Positions 1-8,585 of a stretch of DNA of 64,000 nt are shown piece by piece. Within the stretch, counting starts at the first letter, position 1. Every line of letters starts with the position of its first letter. Under the pieces are notes generated by a model. The model worked only from the letters and a program-made list of their open reading frames with translations, was not told where the DNA came from and ran no database searches. Where the stretch lies: the NCBI RefSeq assembly GCF_001422665.1, contig NZ_LMLU01000005.1, positions 517,307 through 581,306 on the forward strand. Direction: 5' to 3'. Position numbers and translations under genes: made by a program. This DNA is from Arthrobacter sp. Leaf234 (lineage in GTDB: Bacteria > Actinomycetota > Actinomycetes > Actinomycetales > Micrococcaceae).

Positions 1-755
1 CGCACACGTATGGTGCGGCGGGGACGTACTCGGTGGTGCTGACGGTGACTGATGACAAGGGTGCGACGGACACTGTGACGAAGTCCGTCACGGTCACGGC
101 GCCTCCCGCCCAGACGGTTGCAGCCAAGGACCTGTTCGACAGGAGCACCGCGAATGCCTGGGGCACCGCGGAGGTCGGCGGCGTCTGGACCATCTCCTCG
201 TGGGCGGCCGCCAAGTATTCGGTCGCTGCAGGATCCGGAATCATGGCGACGTCGGCCGGGGCCACCCTCGCCGCACAGCTCAATGCCGTATCGGTCCTGA
301 ATTCCACCACGACGAGCGTGTTCTCCGTCGACAAGGTGGCGGACGGCGGCGGTCTTCAGGTGAGCGTCATCCCCCGCAGGGTCCCGAATGCCGGCGAGTA
401 CAGGGCGAAGGCACTGCTGCAGAAGAACGGGGCAGTGACGATCGAGTTGAAGAAGAAGGTCGGCACGACGGAGACGCTCATGCTGGCTCGTGCAGTCTCC
501 GGTCTGACCTATGCGGCAGGTGACGTCCTCACCATGAAGGTGGACACGTCGGGCGCCGGCAGCACGACGGTCGCCGCGAAGATCTGGAAGGCCGGGACAC
601 CTGAGCCCGCTGCCTGGCAGATCGTGTCGAGCGACTCCACCGCAGCCCTCCAGGCACGTGGAAGCGTGGGTGTCGAAACCTATCTGTCGGCTTCGTCGAC
701 GAACGGCCCGGTCGCGTTCCGGCTGCAGGATCTGGTGACAGTTCCTTCGCCATAA
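1..755 (+). CDS. C-terminal part of a PKD-domain secreted protein (5' truncated)
   Basis: The reading frame is open from the window edge (first full codon at base 3), so the true start lies upstream. The first 35 or so residues are the end of a PKD domain: HTYGAAGTYSVVLTV is the typical last-strand motif, followed by a Thr/Val-rich linker. The remaining 205 residues are Ser/Thr/Gly-rich and beta-strand-like, and resemble the concanavalin/LamG-like C-terminal modules of actinobacterial extracellular proteins. No cysteine, membrane anchor or LPXTG motif is seen at the end. The exported status is inferred from the PKD fold; the signal peptide would lie outside the window. It sits just before an exopolysaccharide gene set, so a cell-surface or polysaccharide-binding role is plausible. 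The exact function is unknown. Confidence 0.75.
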   Translation, partial: HTYGAAGTYSVVLTVTDDKGATDTVTKSVTVTAPPAQTVAAKDLFDRSTANAWGTAEVGGVWTISSWAAAKYSVAAGSGIMATSAGATLAAQLNAVSVLNSTTTSVFSVDKVADGGGLQVSVIPRRVPNAGEYRAKALLQKNGAVTIELKKKVGTTETLMLARAVSGLTYAAGDVLTMKVDTSGAGSTTVAAKIWKAGTPEPAAWQIVSSDSTAALQARGSVGVETYLSASSTNGPVAFRLQDLVTVPSP

Positions 756-770
756 CCGCACGATGACGAC

Positions 771-806
771 AGGGACCTCATCCCGGATCTCCGGGGTGGG
801 GTCCCT
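771..806 (+). terminator. Hairpin after the PKD protein gene
   Basis: Outer arms AGGGACC (771-777) and GGTCCCT (800-806) enclose an inner CCCGG/CCGGG stem (782-786 with 791-795), starting 15 bases after the stop codon. There is no clear T-run, which is common for terminators in high-GC actinobacteria. Confidence 0.45.
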
Positions 807-832
807 GCCCTATGACCCGGGGACCCTTCCCC

Positions 833-838
833 TATATT
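833..838 (+). promoter_or_regulatory. Possible -10 box (TATATT) for the glycosyltransferase gene
   Basis: TATATT stands out in an otherwise GC-rich gap 36 bases before the likely ATG. The -35 hexamer is poor (TATGAC, 16 bases upstream). The call rests mainly on the isolated AT-rich hexamer. Confidence 0.3.
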
Positions 839-874
839 TGAAGAGCCCGGACCATCGCTGGCCGGCTGGAGCCG

Positions 875-2059
875 ATGGGGTGGAATGTGATCCGCAGGGA
901 CGACGTAGGCCGGACGAGAACTGTACTCATCGCTCATCCGAGTGCAGATCTCTACGGCTCCGATCGAGTGCTTCTCGAGACGATCGCAGGATTGACCGCC
1001 GCCGGCCTGCACGTCGTGCTCACCGTTCCGGACCATGGCCCCCTCGTTCCGGAGGCGGAGCAGAGGGGCGCTACCGTGCGGCTCTGTCCCACCCCGGTGC
1101 TGCGGAAGGCTTTTCTCAGCCCGTCCGGGCTTCTCAGGCTCACCGGGGAATCGCTGGCGTCGCTTCTCGCCGGCGTCCGCCTCGTCCGCGAGACGCGTCC
1201 GGTCGGGGTGTACGTGAACACGATCACCATCCCGCTCTGGTCCGTCGTCGCTTCCCTGACGCGTACGCCGCTCCTGGTGCACATCCACGAGGCGGAGAGC
1301 ACTGCATCCTCCGTCGTGCGGAAGCTCCTGGCCTCTCCGCTGTTCCTGGCCGACTCCCTCATCACGAACAGTCGTTTCAGCGTCGACGTTCTCGCCTCCT
1401 CCTTCCCCCGCCTGGCGCGGAAGTGCAGAGTCGTTGCGAACGGCGTGGCCGGCCCGCCCTCCGTCGACGCCGCCCGACCAGGCATTTCGGGACCCGTCCG
1501 CCTCGTCTACGTGGGACGGCTGTCCCACCGCAAGGGCCCGGACCTCGTGATCGAATCGCTGGCCCACCTCCGGAGTCGGGACATCGAGGCGGACCTGCAG
1601 GTGGTGGGCGCCGTCTTTCCCGGGAACGAAGCCTATGAAGCCGACCTGCGTCGGCGGATCGATGAGCTCGGGGTGGGCGACCGTGTTCACCTGCGCGGCT
1701 TCCAACCGTCCGTGTGGCCGTTCATCGCGCGATCAGACATCGTGGTGGTGCCCTCCCGTGTCGACGAACCCTTCGGTAATACGGCTGTCGAGGCGATGCT
1801 GGCCGCACGCCCTGCCGTCGTGAGTGATACGTCGGGTCTGCGCGAAGCGTCGGCAGGGTTCGGTTCGGTGCTGCGGGTCGCTCCCGACTCGGCAGCGGGC
1901 ATCGCCGATGCGGTGGCGGACATGGTGGCGTCCTGGCCGACCTACCGCGAGGCCGCCGTCGCCGATTCGGTGGCGGCCGAGAGCCGGAACGGCATCGCCG
2001 CCTATCGGACCGAGATCGTCCGCGAGGTGGAGGCCTTGAGCCGAGGGAGGAAGCCTTGA
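875..2059 (+). CDS. Glycosyltransferase, GT4 type (GT-B fold)
   Basis: This 394-residue protein has the two-domain GT-B layout. The N-terminal half (about residues 15-190) carries a nucleotide-fold start (TVLIAHPSADLYGSDR) and VHIHEAES. The C-terminal half begins at PVRLVYVGRLSHRKGPDL and contains the donor-site stretch VVPSRVDEPFGNTAVEAMLA with the E-x7-E pattern of GT4 enzymes. No membrane segment is seen. It probably transfers a sugar from an activated donor onto a lipid-linked repeat unit in the cytoplasm. The next gene overlaps it by four bases (TTGA) and encodes a Wzy/ligase-like protein, so the two are translationally coupled. ATG 875 has GGAG only three bases upstream; GTG 887 is an alternative start. 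The sugar specificity cannot be read from the sequence. Confidence 0.85.
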   Translation: MGWNVIRRDDVGRTRTVLIAHPSADLYGSDRVLLETIAGLTAAGLHVVLTVPDHGPLVPEAEQRGATVRLCPTPVLRKAFLSPSGLLRLTGESLASLLAGVRLVRETRPVGVYVNTITIPLWSVVASLTRTPLLVHIHEAESTASSVVRKLLASPLFLADSLITNSRFSVDVLASSFPRLARKCRVVANGVAGPPSVDAARPGISGPVRLVYVGRLSHRKGPDLVIESLAHLRSRDIEADLQVVGAVFPGNEAYEADLRRRIDELGVGDRVHLRGFQPSVWPFIARSDIVVVPSRVDEPFGNTAVEAMLAARPAVVSDTSGLREASAGFGSVLRVAPDSAAGIADAVADMVASWPTYREAAVADSVAAESRNGIAAYRTEIVREVEALSRGRKP

Positions 2060-3342
2060 CGAACTGGGCCGGGACCAGGGCCATCACGCCCTCCCACCTC
2101 AGGGACCTGACCACGCACGACGACGTCGCGCGAGGACAAGCCTGGAAATTCCTCGAGCGTCTCGTGGCAGCCGCGGTGCTCATCCTTCTCGGCTACCGCT
2201 TCAATCTGCCCTACGGACTCACCATCGGGTACGTCGCCGCACTCGCACTCCTGCCGGTGTGGATCCGCGTCGCCACAGCGCAGCGGGCCGGCGCGCTGGT
2301 CTACTTCCTCGGCGCGGTCACCGCGATCAGCGGCGTACTCCTGGGCGTCTACTCGTCCCAGGACCACGTCATCAGTCCGAACGCCGGCATGATCTCCCTC
2401 ATGCTGCTCGTGGGGATCCTGGCCGGCGCAGGTGCACTGCTGTGGGCCAGGACCCTCATGCGAACCGGCTGGGCCGTGACGTTCTTCGGTCTCGGCATGC
2501 TGTTGCACGTCACCCCTGGAAGCGAGAGCTTCGCCCTCAATCCCTGGAAGTTCGGCTTCGGTCTTCCCGCCATGGTGATCGCGCTCGGACTCGCATCGCT
2601 CACCGGCAGGCGCTGGGCGGAGGCGCTCGCGTTGATCGCCCTGTGCGCGACCTCAGCCCTCAACGATTCACGGTCGGCGTTCGCCATCCTGATGCTCACT
2701 CTGCTGGCGGTCCTGTGGCAGGGCCGTCCCCGTTCAGCGACCGGCAAGACCTCGTCTGTGGCGACGGTCATCGCGGTGGGAGCGATGGGTTACGTCGTCT
2801 ACGCCTTCGGGCAGGCCCTGATCCTCGACGGCTACCTCGGTGAGGACACCCAGGAGCGATCCCTCCGCCAGGTCGAGACCTCGGGGTCCATCCTGCTCGG
2901 TTCGCGTCCGGAACTCGGTGCCACAGCCGGCCTGATGGGGGATCGTGTCCTGGGCTTCGGGCTCGGCGCCGTACCGACGCCCGGGGACATCCTCGCCGCG
3001 AAGGAGGGGATGACCCGTCTGGGGTACGACCCGAACAACGGTTACGTGGAGAGATACATGTTCGGCAGCAGGTTCGAACTGCATTCCGTCGTGGGCGATC
3101 TCTGGGCCGATTTCGGCATTCCCGGGCTGATCTTCGCCGCGGTGCTCATCGGCGTCATCATCGTCATGTTCAGTCGCCTGCTGACCGACGGCCGCGCCAG
3201 CGCACTCCTCGTCTTCGTCGTCGTGCAGTCCGCCTGGAACCTGTTCTTCGCCCCGCTATACAGCGCCGTCCCGACGCTCATGCTCCTGCTGGGGCTGCTT
3301 CTGGCACGCGAGGACACAGTGCGCCGTGACCGGACCTCCTGA
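2056..3342 (+). CDS. O-antigen ligase/polymerase-like multispanning membrane protein
   Basis: This 428-residue protein has about 10-12 hydrophobic segments spread over its length. A long polar loop (about residues 255-335) sits before the last segments, as in Wzy polymerases and WaaL/RfaL ligases. It starts with TTG inside the stop region of the preceding glycosyltransferase gene. In such loci the protein acts at the outer face of the membrane and joins lipid-linked repeat units into a polymer or transfers the chain to an acceptor. Sequence conservation in this family is low, so the call rests on topology, length and neighbours (glycosyltransferase, Wzc-like kinase, Wzx-like flippase). Polymerase and ligase roles cannot be separated here. 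Confidence 0.75.
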   Translation: MTNWAGTRAITPSHLRDLTTHDDVARGQAWKFLERLVAAAVLILLGYRFNLPYGLTIGYVAALALLPVWIRVATAQRAGALVYFLGAVTAISGVLLGVYSSQDHVISPNAGMISLMLLVGILAGAGALLWARTLMRTGWAVTFFGLGMLLHVTPGSESFALNPWKFGFGLPAMVIALGLASLTGRRWAEALALIALCATSALNDSRSAFAILMLTLLAVLWQGRPRSATGKTSSVATVIAVGAMGYVVYAFGQALILDGYLGEDTQERSLRQVETSGSILLGSRPELGATAGLMGDRVLGFGLGAVPTPGDILAAKEGMTRLGYDPNNGYVERYMFGSRFELHSVVGDLWADFGIPGLIFAAVLIGVIIVMFSRLLTDGRASALLVFVVVQSAWNLFFAPLYSAVPTLMLLLGLLLAREDTVRRDRTS

Positions 3343-3351
3343 TCCGGTCAC
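3326..3351 (+). terminator. Hairpin at the convergent end of the polymerase and tyrosine kinase genes
   Basis: Perfect 9-bp arms GTGACCGGA (3326-3334) and TCCGGTCAC (3343-3351) enclose an 8-base loop that contains the stop codon. Genes converge here, so it could serve both strands. There is no T-run. Confidence 0.45.
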
Positions 3352-3399
3352 AGCTCCGGTAGGGAGGTGCGACACCGCCTCGGTGCAGCGCCGTGGCTC

Positions 3400-4752
3400 C
3401 TAGCGTGTGGGGCCTGGCTGCTCCTTGCTGCCGTAGTAGGCCGTCCGACTCGCGGCTTTCCCGCCGGTCAGGATGACTCCGAGCGCATCCGACCCCACGC
3501 CTTCGAGGGATTGCAGGGTCTTGGCCAACTGACCTCTCCTGGTGCGATGCTGACGCGTGACGATGACCGCGCCATCGGTCAGCCGTGCGAGCGGGAGGGC
3601 GTCCGCGACGAGAAGGATCGGGGGTGAGTCGATGACGATGAAGTCGTACACGTCCGACAGTTCCTTCACCAGATGAGCCATGCTGTCGGAGCTGAGGAGT
3701 TGATTGGGATTGGGGGGCACGACGCCGCAGGGCAGGACATCGATCGATTCCCAGGGCTCGATGACGCTGGACAGGCTCGCTCGGCTCGACAGGACCGTCG
3801 TCAGGCCCACACCGCCCTCGATGCTGCAGAATTCAGCCACGGAGGGACGGCGGAGGTCCGCGTCGATCAGCAGGACCTTGTGGTTCCGCTCCGCAGCAGC
3901 GAGAGCGAGATTGATCGCCGTCGTACTCTTGCCCTCACCGGGAAGCGGTGACGAGACGACGATCGACCGGAGTGACTTGTCCGGGTTCAGGAACTCGAGG
4001 TTCGTCGCCAGCAGCCGGTACGCCTCGGCCACATTTCCGTTCGGGTCGGACGTCAGCACGATCGACCCGGAGTCCGCCCCACGTGTGCGCGGGATCGTAC
4101 CGAGGATAGGGAGATCCGTGAGTCGGGCGACGTCCCCTGCATCGTGGATCCTGGTGTCGAGGAGCTGTCGGGCGAGGGCCACGACGATACCGGCCACCAG
4201 GCCGACCAGTGCTCCGGCGGCGATGAGGAGACGGGTGTTCGGGGCGAAGGCGAAGGTCGGTGCCTGGGCGGTCGCAACGGTGCTGATGCTGATGGTGGGG
4301 CTACCCGACTCCGTCTTCGGGCTCATGTCCGTCACCACCCGGGCAAGCGAATCAGCGACGCCGTTGGCGATGTTCGCGGCCCCGGCCGGCGACTCACTGA
4401 CGGCCGTGATGTTGATGAGAACCGTGTTGAGGGGTGTCTCCGCGCTGACGGCGTCCTCCAGCTGAGCAGCGGAGGAGTCGAGGTCGAGGTCCTCGATGAC
4501 AGGGTCGAGGACGACCGGCTTGGTGGCCAGTTCGGTGAACGAGGCCACCAGATTCTGCGTATAGGTCGATCCCTGGACGAGTTCGCCCGTGGTCTCACCA
4601 CGATTCGAACTCACGAAGACGCTGCTGACCGCGCGGTATTGCGGTGCCGAGAGGCTCGCGTAGGCGAACGCCGCAAGGGCGCCGAGCAGGCAGAGCGCCA
4701 CGATCGTCACCCAGCGTTTCCTGAGGGCTGCAACGTAATCCCTGAGCTCCAT
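3400..4752 (-). CDS. Polysaccharide co-polymerase / tyrosine autokinase (Wzz-Wzc type)
   Basis: This 450-residue protein begins MELRDYVAALRKRWV, with a first membrane segment at about residues 15-35 and a second near 175-195, as in Wzz chain-length regulators. A BY-kinase domain follows. It has Walker A (SSPLPGEGKSTTAINLA), Walker A' (LLIDADLRRPS) and Walker B (FIVIDSPPILL). A short tail contains adjacent tyrosines (TAYYGS), the usual autophosphorylation site. Wzz and kinase parts are fused as in Wzc. It controls chain length and export of capsule or exopolysaccharide by cycles of Tyr phosphorylation. The start at 4752 is preferred over the longer frame from 4815 because GGGGAG lies about 8 bases upstream. 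A cognate phosphatase is encoded divergently next to it. Confidence 0.9.
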   Translation of the reverse strand: MELRDYVAALRKRWVTIVALCLLGALAAFAYASLSAPQYRAVSSVFVSSNRGETTGELVQGSTYTQNLVASFTELATKPVVLDPVIEDLDLDSSAAQLEDAVSAETPLNTVLINITAVSESPAGAANIANGVADSLARVVTDMSPKTESGSPTISISTVATAQAPTFAFAPNTRLLIAAGALVGLVAGIVVALARQLLDTRIHDAGDVARLTDLPILGTIPRTRGADSGSIVLTSDPNGNVAEAYRLLATNLEFLNPDKSLRSIVVSSPLPGEGKSTTAINLALAAAERNHKVLLIDADLRRPSVAEFCSIEGGVGLTTVLSSRASLSSVIEPWESIDVLPCGVVPPNPNQLLSSDSMAHLVKELSDVYDFIVIDSPPILLVADALPLARLTDGAVIVTRQHRTRRGQLAKTLQSLEGVGSDALGVILTGGKAASRTAYYGSKEQPGPTR

Positions 4753-4930
4753 GTATGTCGTCTCCCCTTCAACACCCCGGTCCGCGGGTGCACACATGCT
4801 CCCTACGGTGTACAACGTCCGATTCAGCTTGTCATACTTACCTAGCCTGCGGCCGAGACGCGTCCGTCATCACCCCGAAAGGAGTGATCCCGGCGTCCTG
4901 TCGCCGCCCATCGCCACCACGAGGAAGCCC

Positions 4931-5542
4931 TTGTTCACGATCCTTGTCGCCTGCACGGCGAACATCTGCCGCTCCCCCCTCGCCGCTTTCTCACTCGGGC
5001 AGCGGCTTGGGCAGGCGGGGCCGGACGGGCTCTTCGCGGTCACGAGTGCCGGGACACGAGCGCGCACAGGAGACAGGATCTGTCCCTGCGTCGGCGAGGA
5101 ATTGGCCTCCGATCATCCAGGACGTCGGTATGCGGAGGGCCACACCTCCCGGCGGGTCACCGAAGCGGCGATCTCGGCGGCTGATTTGATCCTCCTGCCG
5201 GATTTCGAGAACAGGACCCGGATAGCCCTGCTTGACCCGGTTGCTCGCCACCGGTCCTTCACGTTCCGTGAGGCCGACAGGCTGCTCGCGTCGCTGGCAG
5301 TGGAGGGGATTCCACCCCTGCGCGATGTGGTGCCGGTGATGCACGCGATCAGGAGCAGGGCCGCGATGTCCGCGGGCAGTCGCCGGTGGCCTCAGCTCCG
5401 GAGGCCGTCCGACGGCCTCGACATCCTGGACGGCCACAATCTCGGTTCCCGTCGGCACCGGCGGACCGTTCGGGATGTCGGCCTGACGTCGTCCTCGATC
5501 GCTGCACGACTGGAGGAGTCAGCGCTGGTCGATCAGGTCTGA
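4931..5542 (+). CDS. Low-molecular-weight protein-tyrosine phosphatase (Wzb-like)
   Basis: The protein starts with the family's active-site loop: with TTG at 4931 as Met1, the motif is C8-TANIC-R14-S15 (CX5R[S/T]). GAGGA sits six bases before this TTG. Upstream in-frame starts would add a low-complexity extension not seen in the family. The 203-residue length is longer than the 150 or so of simple enzymes, with a basic C-terminal tail. DPVAR near residue 105 may correspond to the general-acid Asp loop. It probably dephosphorylates the adjacent Wzc-like autokinase. The two genes are divergent with 178 bases between them. Its 3' end overlaps the convergent GT2 gene by 24 bases. Confidence 0.82.
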   Translation: MFTILVACTANICRSPLAAFSLGQRLGQAGPDGLFAVTSAGTRARTGDRICPCVGEELASDHPGRRYAEGHTSRRVTEAAISAADLILLPDFENRTRIALLDPVARHRSFTFREADRLLASLAVEGIPPLRDVVPVMHAIRSRAAMSAGSRRWPQLRRPSDGLDILDGHNLGSRRHRRTVRDVGLTSSSIAARLEESALVDQV

Positions 5543-6487
5543 TCGTCGCTGCCGTCGTCGGGCCGTCCGTTCCCGCGCGTGCAGCGCGAGGCCCGCGTAC
5601 GTCCCGGTGACAGCCGCCCGCATCGGAGCGGCAGATCGGAGGAGTTGTCTGCGCCCGCCCTGCAGCAGGACGTCCCACGCCGCGACGGGACTGTTCAGGA
5701 CCCACCGTCGGCGGTCCTTCGCCTCGAGGTGCTGTGCCGCGAAGAGCAGACGGTTGCGGATGTTGTAGAAGTAGTAGACGGAGGACTTGCCCCTCGCCGA
5801 TCCTTGGTGTTCCTCCCCATGGGTGCCGCCCTCGTCGTGCACGGCGCGCGCCTCCTCGAGCAGGGTCAGCCTCCCGCCGTTCCGCACGACCCGCATCGAC
5901 AGGTCGATGTCCTCCCAGTAGAGGAAGTAGCGTTCGTCGAAGCCGCCGACACGACTCCAGAGGTCGAGGGTGACCAGAAGGCAGGCGCCACTCAACCAGG
6001 GCTCGAAGCGTTCCCGGGGGTAGCCGGCCCTGTGCCGTGTTGCCCTGCTCCGGCCGAACCCGAGATGGAGGTCCGCGCCCGCGAACCACACCGCGCCGGA
6101 CGATGTGAGGATCGTCGGAGCGACCAGGGCGAGCGGGTCCGCATCCACTGCCGACACCATCAGCCCGACGCTCTGACGATCGATCGTCGCGTCGGGGTTG
6201 AGAAGGAGGAATCGTGTGTTGCCCCGCCGGGTGGCTTCCTCGACGCCGAGGTTCATCCCCGCCCCGAAACCCGCGTTCACGGGGCTGGCGACCAGGGTCC
6301 ATGTGTTGTCCGCGCAGAGGGCGGAAACCGCCGCCTGTTCCGTCGCTGACGTGTAGTTGTCGACGACGACGACGTCGGCTTCGGGAACGGACCGCGAGAC
6401 CTGCACGAGGTTCGACGCGAGCAGGAGGTGCGACCCGTAGTTCACGACGACGATGGCCAGCGCCCCGCGCTCGGCTGGAGATGTCAT
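5519..6487 (-). CDS. Glycosyltransferase family 2 (rhamnosyltransferase-like)
   Basis: This 322-residue GT-A protein has an N-terminal LAIVVVNYGSH, a VVVVDNYTS donor-site segment, and LLNPDATI, the DxD-like motif position. GFDERYFLYWEDIDLSMRV follows, the ED pattern common in rhamnosyl- and galactofuranosyltransferases. The C-terminal third is basic and probably membrane-associated. It would add a sugar to the lipid-linked repeat unit. It lies 52 bases downstream of the flippase gene on the same strand. A TAGGGT box six bases before its ATG may start a separate leaderless transcript. The specific sugar is unknown. Confidence 0.85.
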   Translation of the reverse strand: MTSPAERGALAIVVVNYGSHLLLASNLVQVSRSVPEADVVVVDNYTSATEQAAVSALCADNTWTLVASPVNAGFGAGMNLGVEEATRRGNTRFLLLNPDATIDRQSVGLMVSAVDADPLALVAPTILTSSGAVWFAGADLHLGFGRSRATRHRAGYPRERFEPWLSGACLLVTLDLWSRVGGFDERYFLYWEDIDLSMRVVRNGGRLTLLEEARAVHDEGGTHGEEHQGSARGKSSVYYFYNIRNRLLFAAQHLEAKDRRRWVLNSPVAAWDVLLQGGRRQLLRSAAPMRAAVTGTYAGLALHARERTARRRQRRSDLIDQR

Positions 6488-6493
6488 GGCCCA

Positions 6494-6499
6494 ACCCTA
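6494..6499 (-). promoter_or_regulatory. -10 box TAGGGT, leaderless start of the GT2 gene
   Basis: On the minus strand TAGGGT is followed by six bases and then the ATG at 6487, with no Shine-Dalgarno between. This spacing places the predicted transcription start on the start codon. No convincing -35 is visible. Confidence 0.45.
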
Positions 6500-6539
6500 T
6501 AGCGGACCACGGTCGCCGCCGATGTCCCCGGACCCTGCG

Positions 6540-8027
6540 CTAACGCGACGAACGCCGCGCCATCCGACGCGCGACGTCGAGGATCGCGAGTGCATCGCGT
6601 CGGAAGGGCGGGAGCGCCGCACAGACGACGGCGCACGCACTGCCGGCAGTGAGCAGGGCGGCCAGGATGGACACGATGGCCGCCTCGTCCTGGAGCCACA
6701 GGGTGGTCAGCCACGATGCGGCGACGGCCACCCCGGACAGGGCGACGATCCGGAGCGCGCCCAGGTACAGCCCCCTGGTGGGGATGGTGGTGAAGCGCGA
6801 CAGCCACCAGAAGGTGGCGGGCCAGGTCAGGGCCGGGGCGAGCGCGTAGCCCACAGCGACACCGATCACGCCCCAGTGGCTGCCGACGAGGATGAGTGCG
6901 AGCCGGACCGACGACGAGAAGATGGAGTCCTGCAGGAGCCGGAACGTGAGGGCCCGTGTCACGTACACCCAGTAGCCCACGAACGCGAGGATCTGGAAGA
7001 CGCCGGCCACGGCCAGGAGAGCGAGCAGGGGTGCGACGCCGCTCCATTCCTCGCCGCCCAGGAAGAGGACCGTGATCGGCGCCGCCGCTCCTGCTGCGAC
7101 GCCGAGCACGAATCCGAGGCTGTGCCCCATCGCCACCTGTCCGCGGAGCAGAAAGGCTCCGTAGGCGGCGTCGTCGTCCTGGATCTTGGCGAGCACAGGT
7201 ATCGCGACGCGGGTGATGGGCGAGCGGACCTGGTTCAGAGGATTCATCAGCAGCTGGAATGCACGGCTGTAATTGCCGAGAGCGACGGCGCCGGAGCGGA
7301 GACCGATGATGAAATAGTCGGCATTGTTGCTCACATAGTTGATGAGCTGTGTGACCACGATGTTCCAGCCGAACCGGAGCATGCCGTCCATCGGCACGGA
7401 GGTCCGGGGGAGCCCGGGCAACCACCGGGCACCCCACGCGACGATGACCAGCATGACGCTGTACTGGATGAGCTGCTGGCCGACGAGCGCCCACAGGCCG
7501 GCGCCGCTCAGGGCCAGCCAGACGGCTCCGCCGAGTGCGACGATCGGGCTGGCCACGTCTGCGACGGCGAGAGTGGAGAAGGCGAGTTTCCGGTTCAGAT
7601 CCGCCCGGTACTGGGTGGCGACCCCATTCAGCACGAACGTGGCGGACAGTACCTGCGCGATGTCGACGAGGGCCGGCTGCCCGTAGATCGAGGCGATGAC
7701 AGGGGCCAGGGCGAAGACGGCGACGGCCAGGATCAGCCCGATCCCGGAATTGATCCAGAACAGGTTGGTGCGTTGTGCTCGGGACAGGGTCTTCGCCTGG
7801 ATGGCGGCGGTGGAGAGACCGAAGTCGCGGAAGATGTCTGCTACCCCGATGACTGCTGCGACCATGGCCAGCAGTCCGTAGTCGGTCGGGGACAGCAACC
7901 TGGCGAGAATTGCCACCGACAGGACCTGGACGGCGATACGCAGGACCTGCCCGGTCATGGTGACGAGGATGCCGCTCGCTGCGCTCTGTGCCAGCGACTT
8001 GCCCTGACCTTCTTCTCTGTCGGACAC
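6540..8027 (-). CDS. Polysaccharide flippase (Wzx/WzxC-type, MOP superfamily)
   Basis: This 495-residue protein has about 12-14 hydrophobic segments. Its N-terminal half matches the polysaccharide-transporter family: LARLLSPTDYGLLAMVAAVIG is the hallmark region, and FRDFGLSTAAIQ follows. It moves undecaprenyl-linked repeat units across the membrane for the polymerase encoded at 2056-3342. It starts at GTG 8027 without an obvious ribosome binding site. The last 35 residues are basic. The lack of a nearby ABC transporter supports a Wzx/Wzy-dependent pathway. Confidence 0.87.
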   Translation of the reverse strand: MSDREEGQGKSLAQSAASGILVTMTGQVLRIAVQVLSVAILARLLSPTDYGLLAMVAAVIGVADIFRDFGLSTAAIQAKTLSRAQRTNLFWINSGIGLILAVAVFALAPVIASIYGQPALVDIAQVLSATFVLNGVATQYRADLNRKLAFSTLAVADVASPIVALGGAVWLALSGAGLWALVGQQLIQYSVMLVIVAWGARWLPGLPRTSVPMDGMLRFGWNIVVTQLINYVSNNADYFIIGLRSGAVALGNYSRAFQLLMNPLNQVRSPITRVAIPVLAKIQDDDAAYGAFLLRGQVAMGHSLGFVLGVAAGAAAPITVLFLGGEEWSGVAPLLALLAVAGVFQILAFVGYWVYVTRALTFRLLQDSIFSSSVRLALILVGSHWGVIGVAVGYALAPALTWPATFWWLSRFTTIPTRGLYLGALRIVALSGVAVAASWLTTLWLQDEAAIVSILAALLTAGSACAVVCAALPPFRRDALAILDVARRMARRSSR

Positions 8028-8498
8028 GTCTAGTGGAATCCCCTCAGACCTGGAACAACCGACGGACAGCTCGTAGCGGGCAGGCTCGGCGACATGGGCG
8101 CTGGAGATCCCTTCCTGGCTTCGGGCACCCCCAAGCCGCGCTCGAAGGGTTCTTGGTGCGTGCAGGCGAAGGACGTGCTGGGCCGGGGTCCAGGCCTGCC
8201 TGTGCTCCGATCAGACTAGCCGACCGGCCGAGTGGGACAGGCTCGAGCGGCCGGGTCGGACGAAGGACGGCGTCCGTCGATGGACGAGATGCCGCCGTCG
8301 CCCCGTCCTTCTGGCGCACGACACTCTGGTAGGGTTCTGTCCGATCACTGGCTCTTCATGCGGTAGGAGGAGCAGTTAGCGAGTCTCCAGGTCCGTCCGG
8401 GCGCGTCAGCCGGATTGGCCGCAGTCAGTGACAGTCCGTCGCGGGGAACGATCGGGCACACAGTCCTCCACAGCACCGCACCACGTCATCATCGTCGT

Positions 8499-8519
8499 AA
8501 CTAAGAACTGGGCTTAGTT
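8499..8519 (+). promoter_or_regulatory. Perfect 7-7-7 inverted repeat (operator-like)
   Basis: AACTAAG (8499-8505) and CTTAGTT (8513-8519) flank a 7-base spacer. The AT-rich arms stand out in this GC-rich gap, 67 bases before the start codon of the beta-helix protein gene. The size suits a dimeric repressor site. It could instead be part of the leader structure. Confidence 0.5.
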
Positions 8520-8525
8520 GCTGCA

Positions 8526-8562
8526 CGCGCGCCCGTACTCCGATCAGGAGGCCGGGCGCGCG
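8526..8562 (+). promoter_or_regulatory. Strong leader hairpin before the beta-helix protein gene
   Basis: Perfect 10-bp arms CGCGCGCCCG (8526-8535) and CGGGCGCGCG (8553-8562) extend inward with CTCC/GGAG (8538-8541 with 8547-8550) across a two-base mismatch. The hairpin ends 13 bases before the AAAGGG ribosome binding site (8576-8580). It could attenuate transcription, stabilise the messenger or mask nearby sequence. Confidence 0.55.
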
Positions 8563-8585
8563 ATCGCATCTACTAAAGGGTTCTT

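Larger units (their letters stand above)
8028..8585. other. 558-base non-coding gap with a structured leader
   Basis: No convincing gene is seen on either strand; the short open frames here lack start signals and family features. A weak promoter-like element (TAGGGT at 8330-8335, preceded by TTCTGG at 8309-8314) would give a leader of about 245 bases for the secreted beta-helix gene. Two perfect inverted repeats near the 3' end are listed separately. Confidence 0.5.

Noticed and set aside
8044-8332. Short open frames on both strands in the gap before the beta-helix gene.
   Set aside because: No ribosome binding site, Arg/Pro/Ser-rich translations, and the two frames are each other's shadows.
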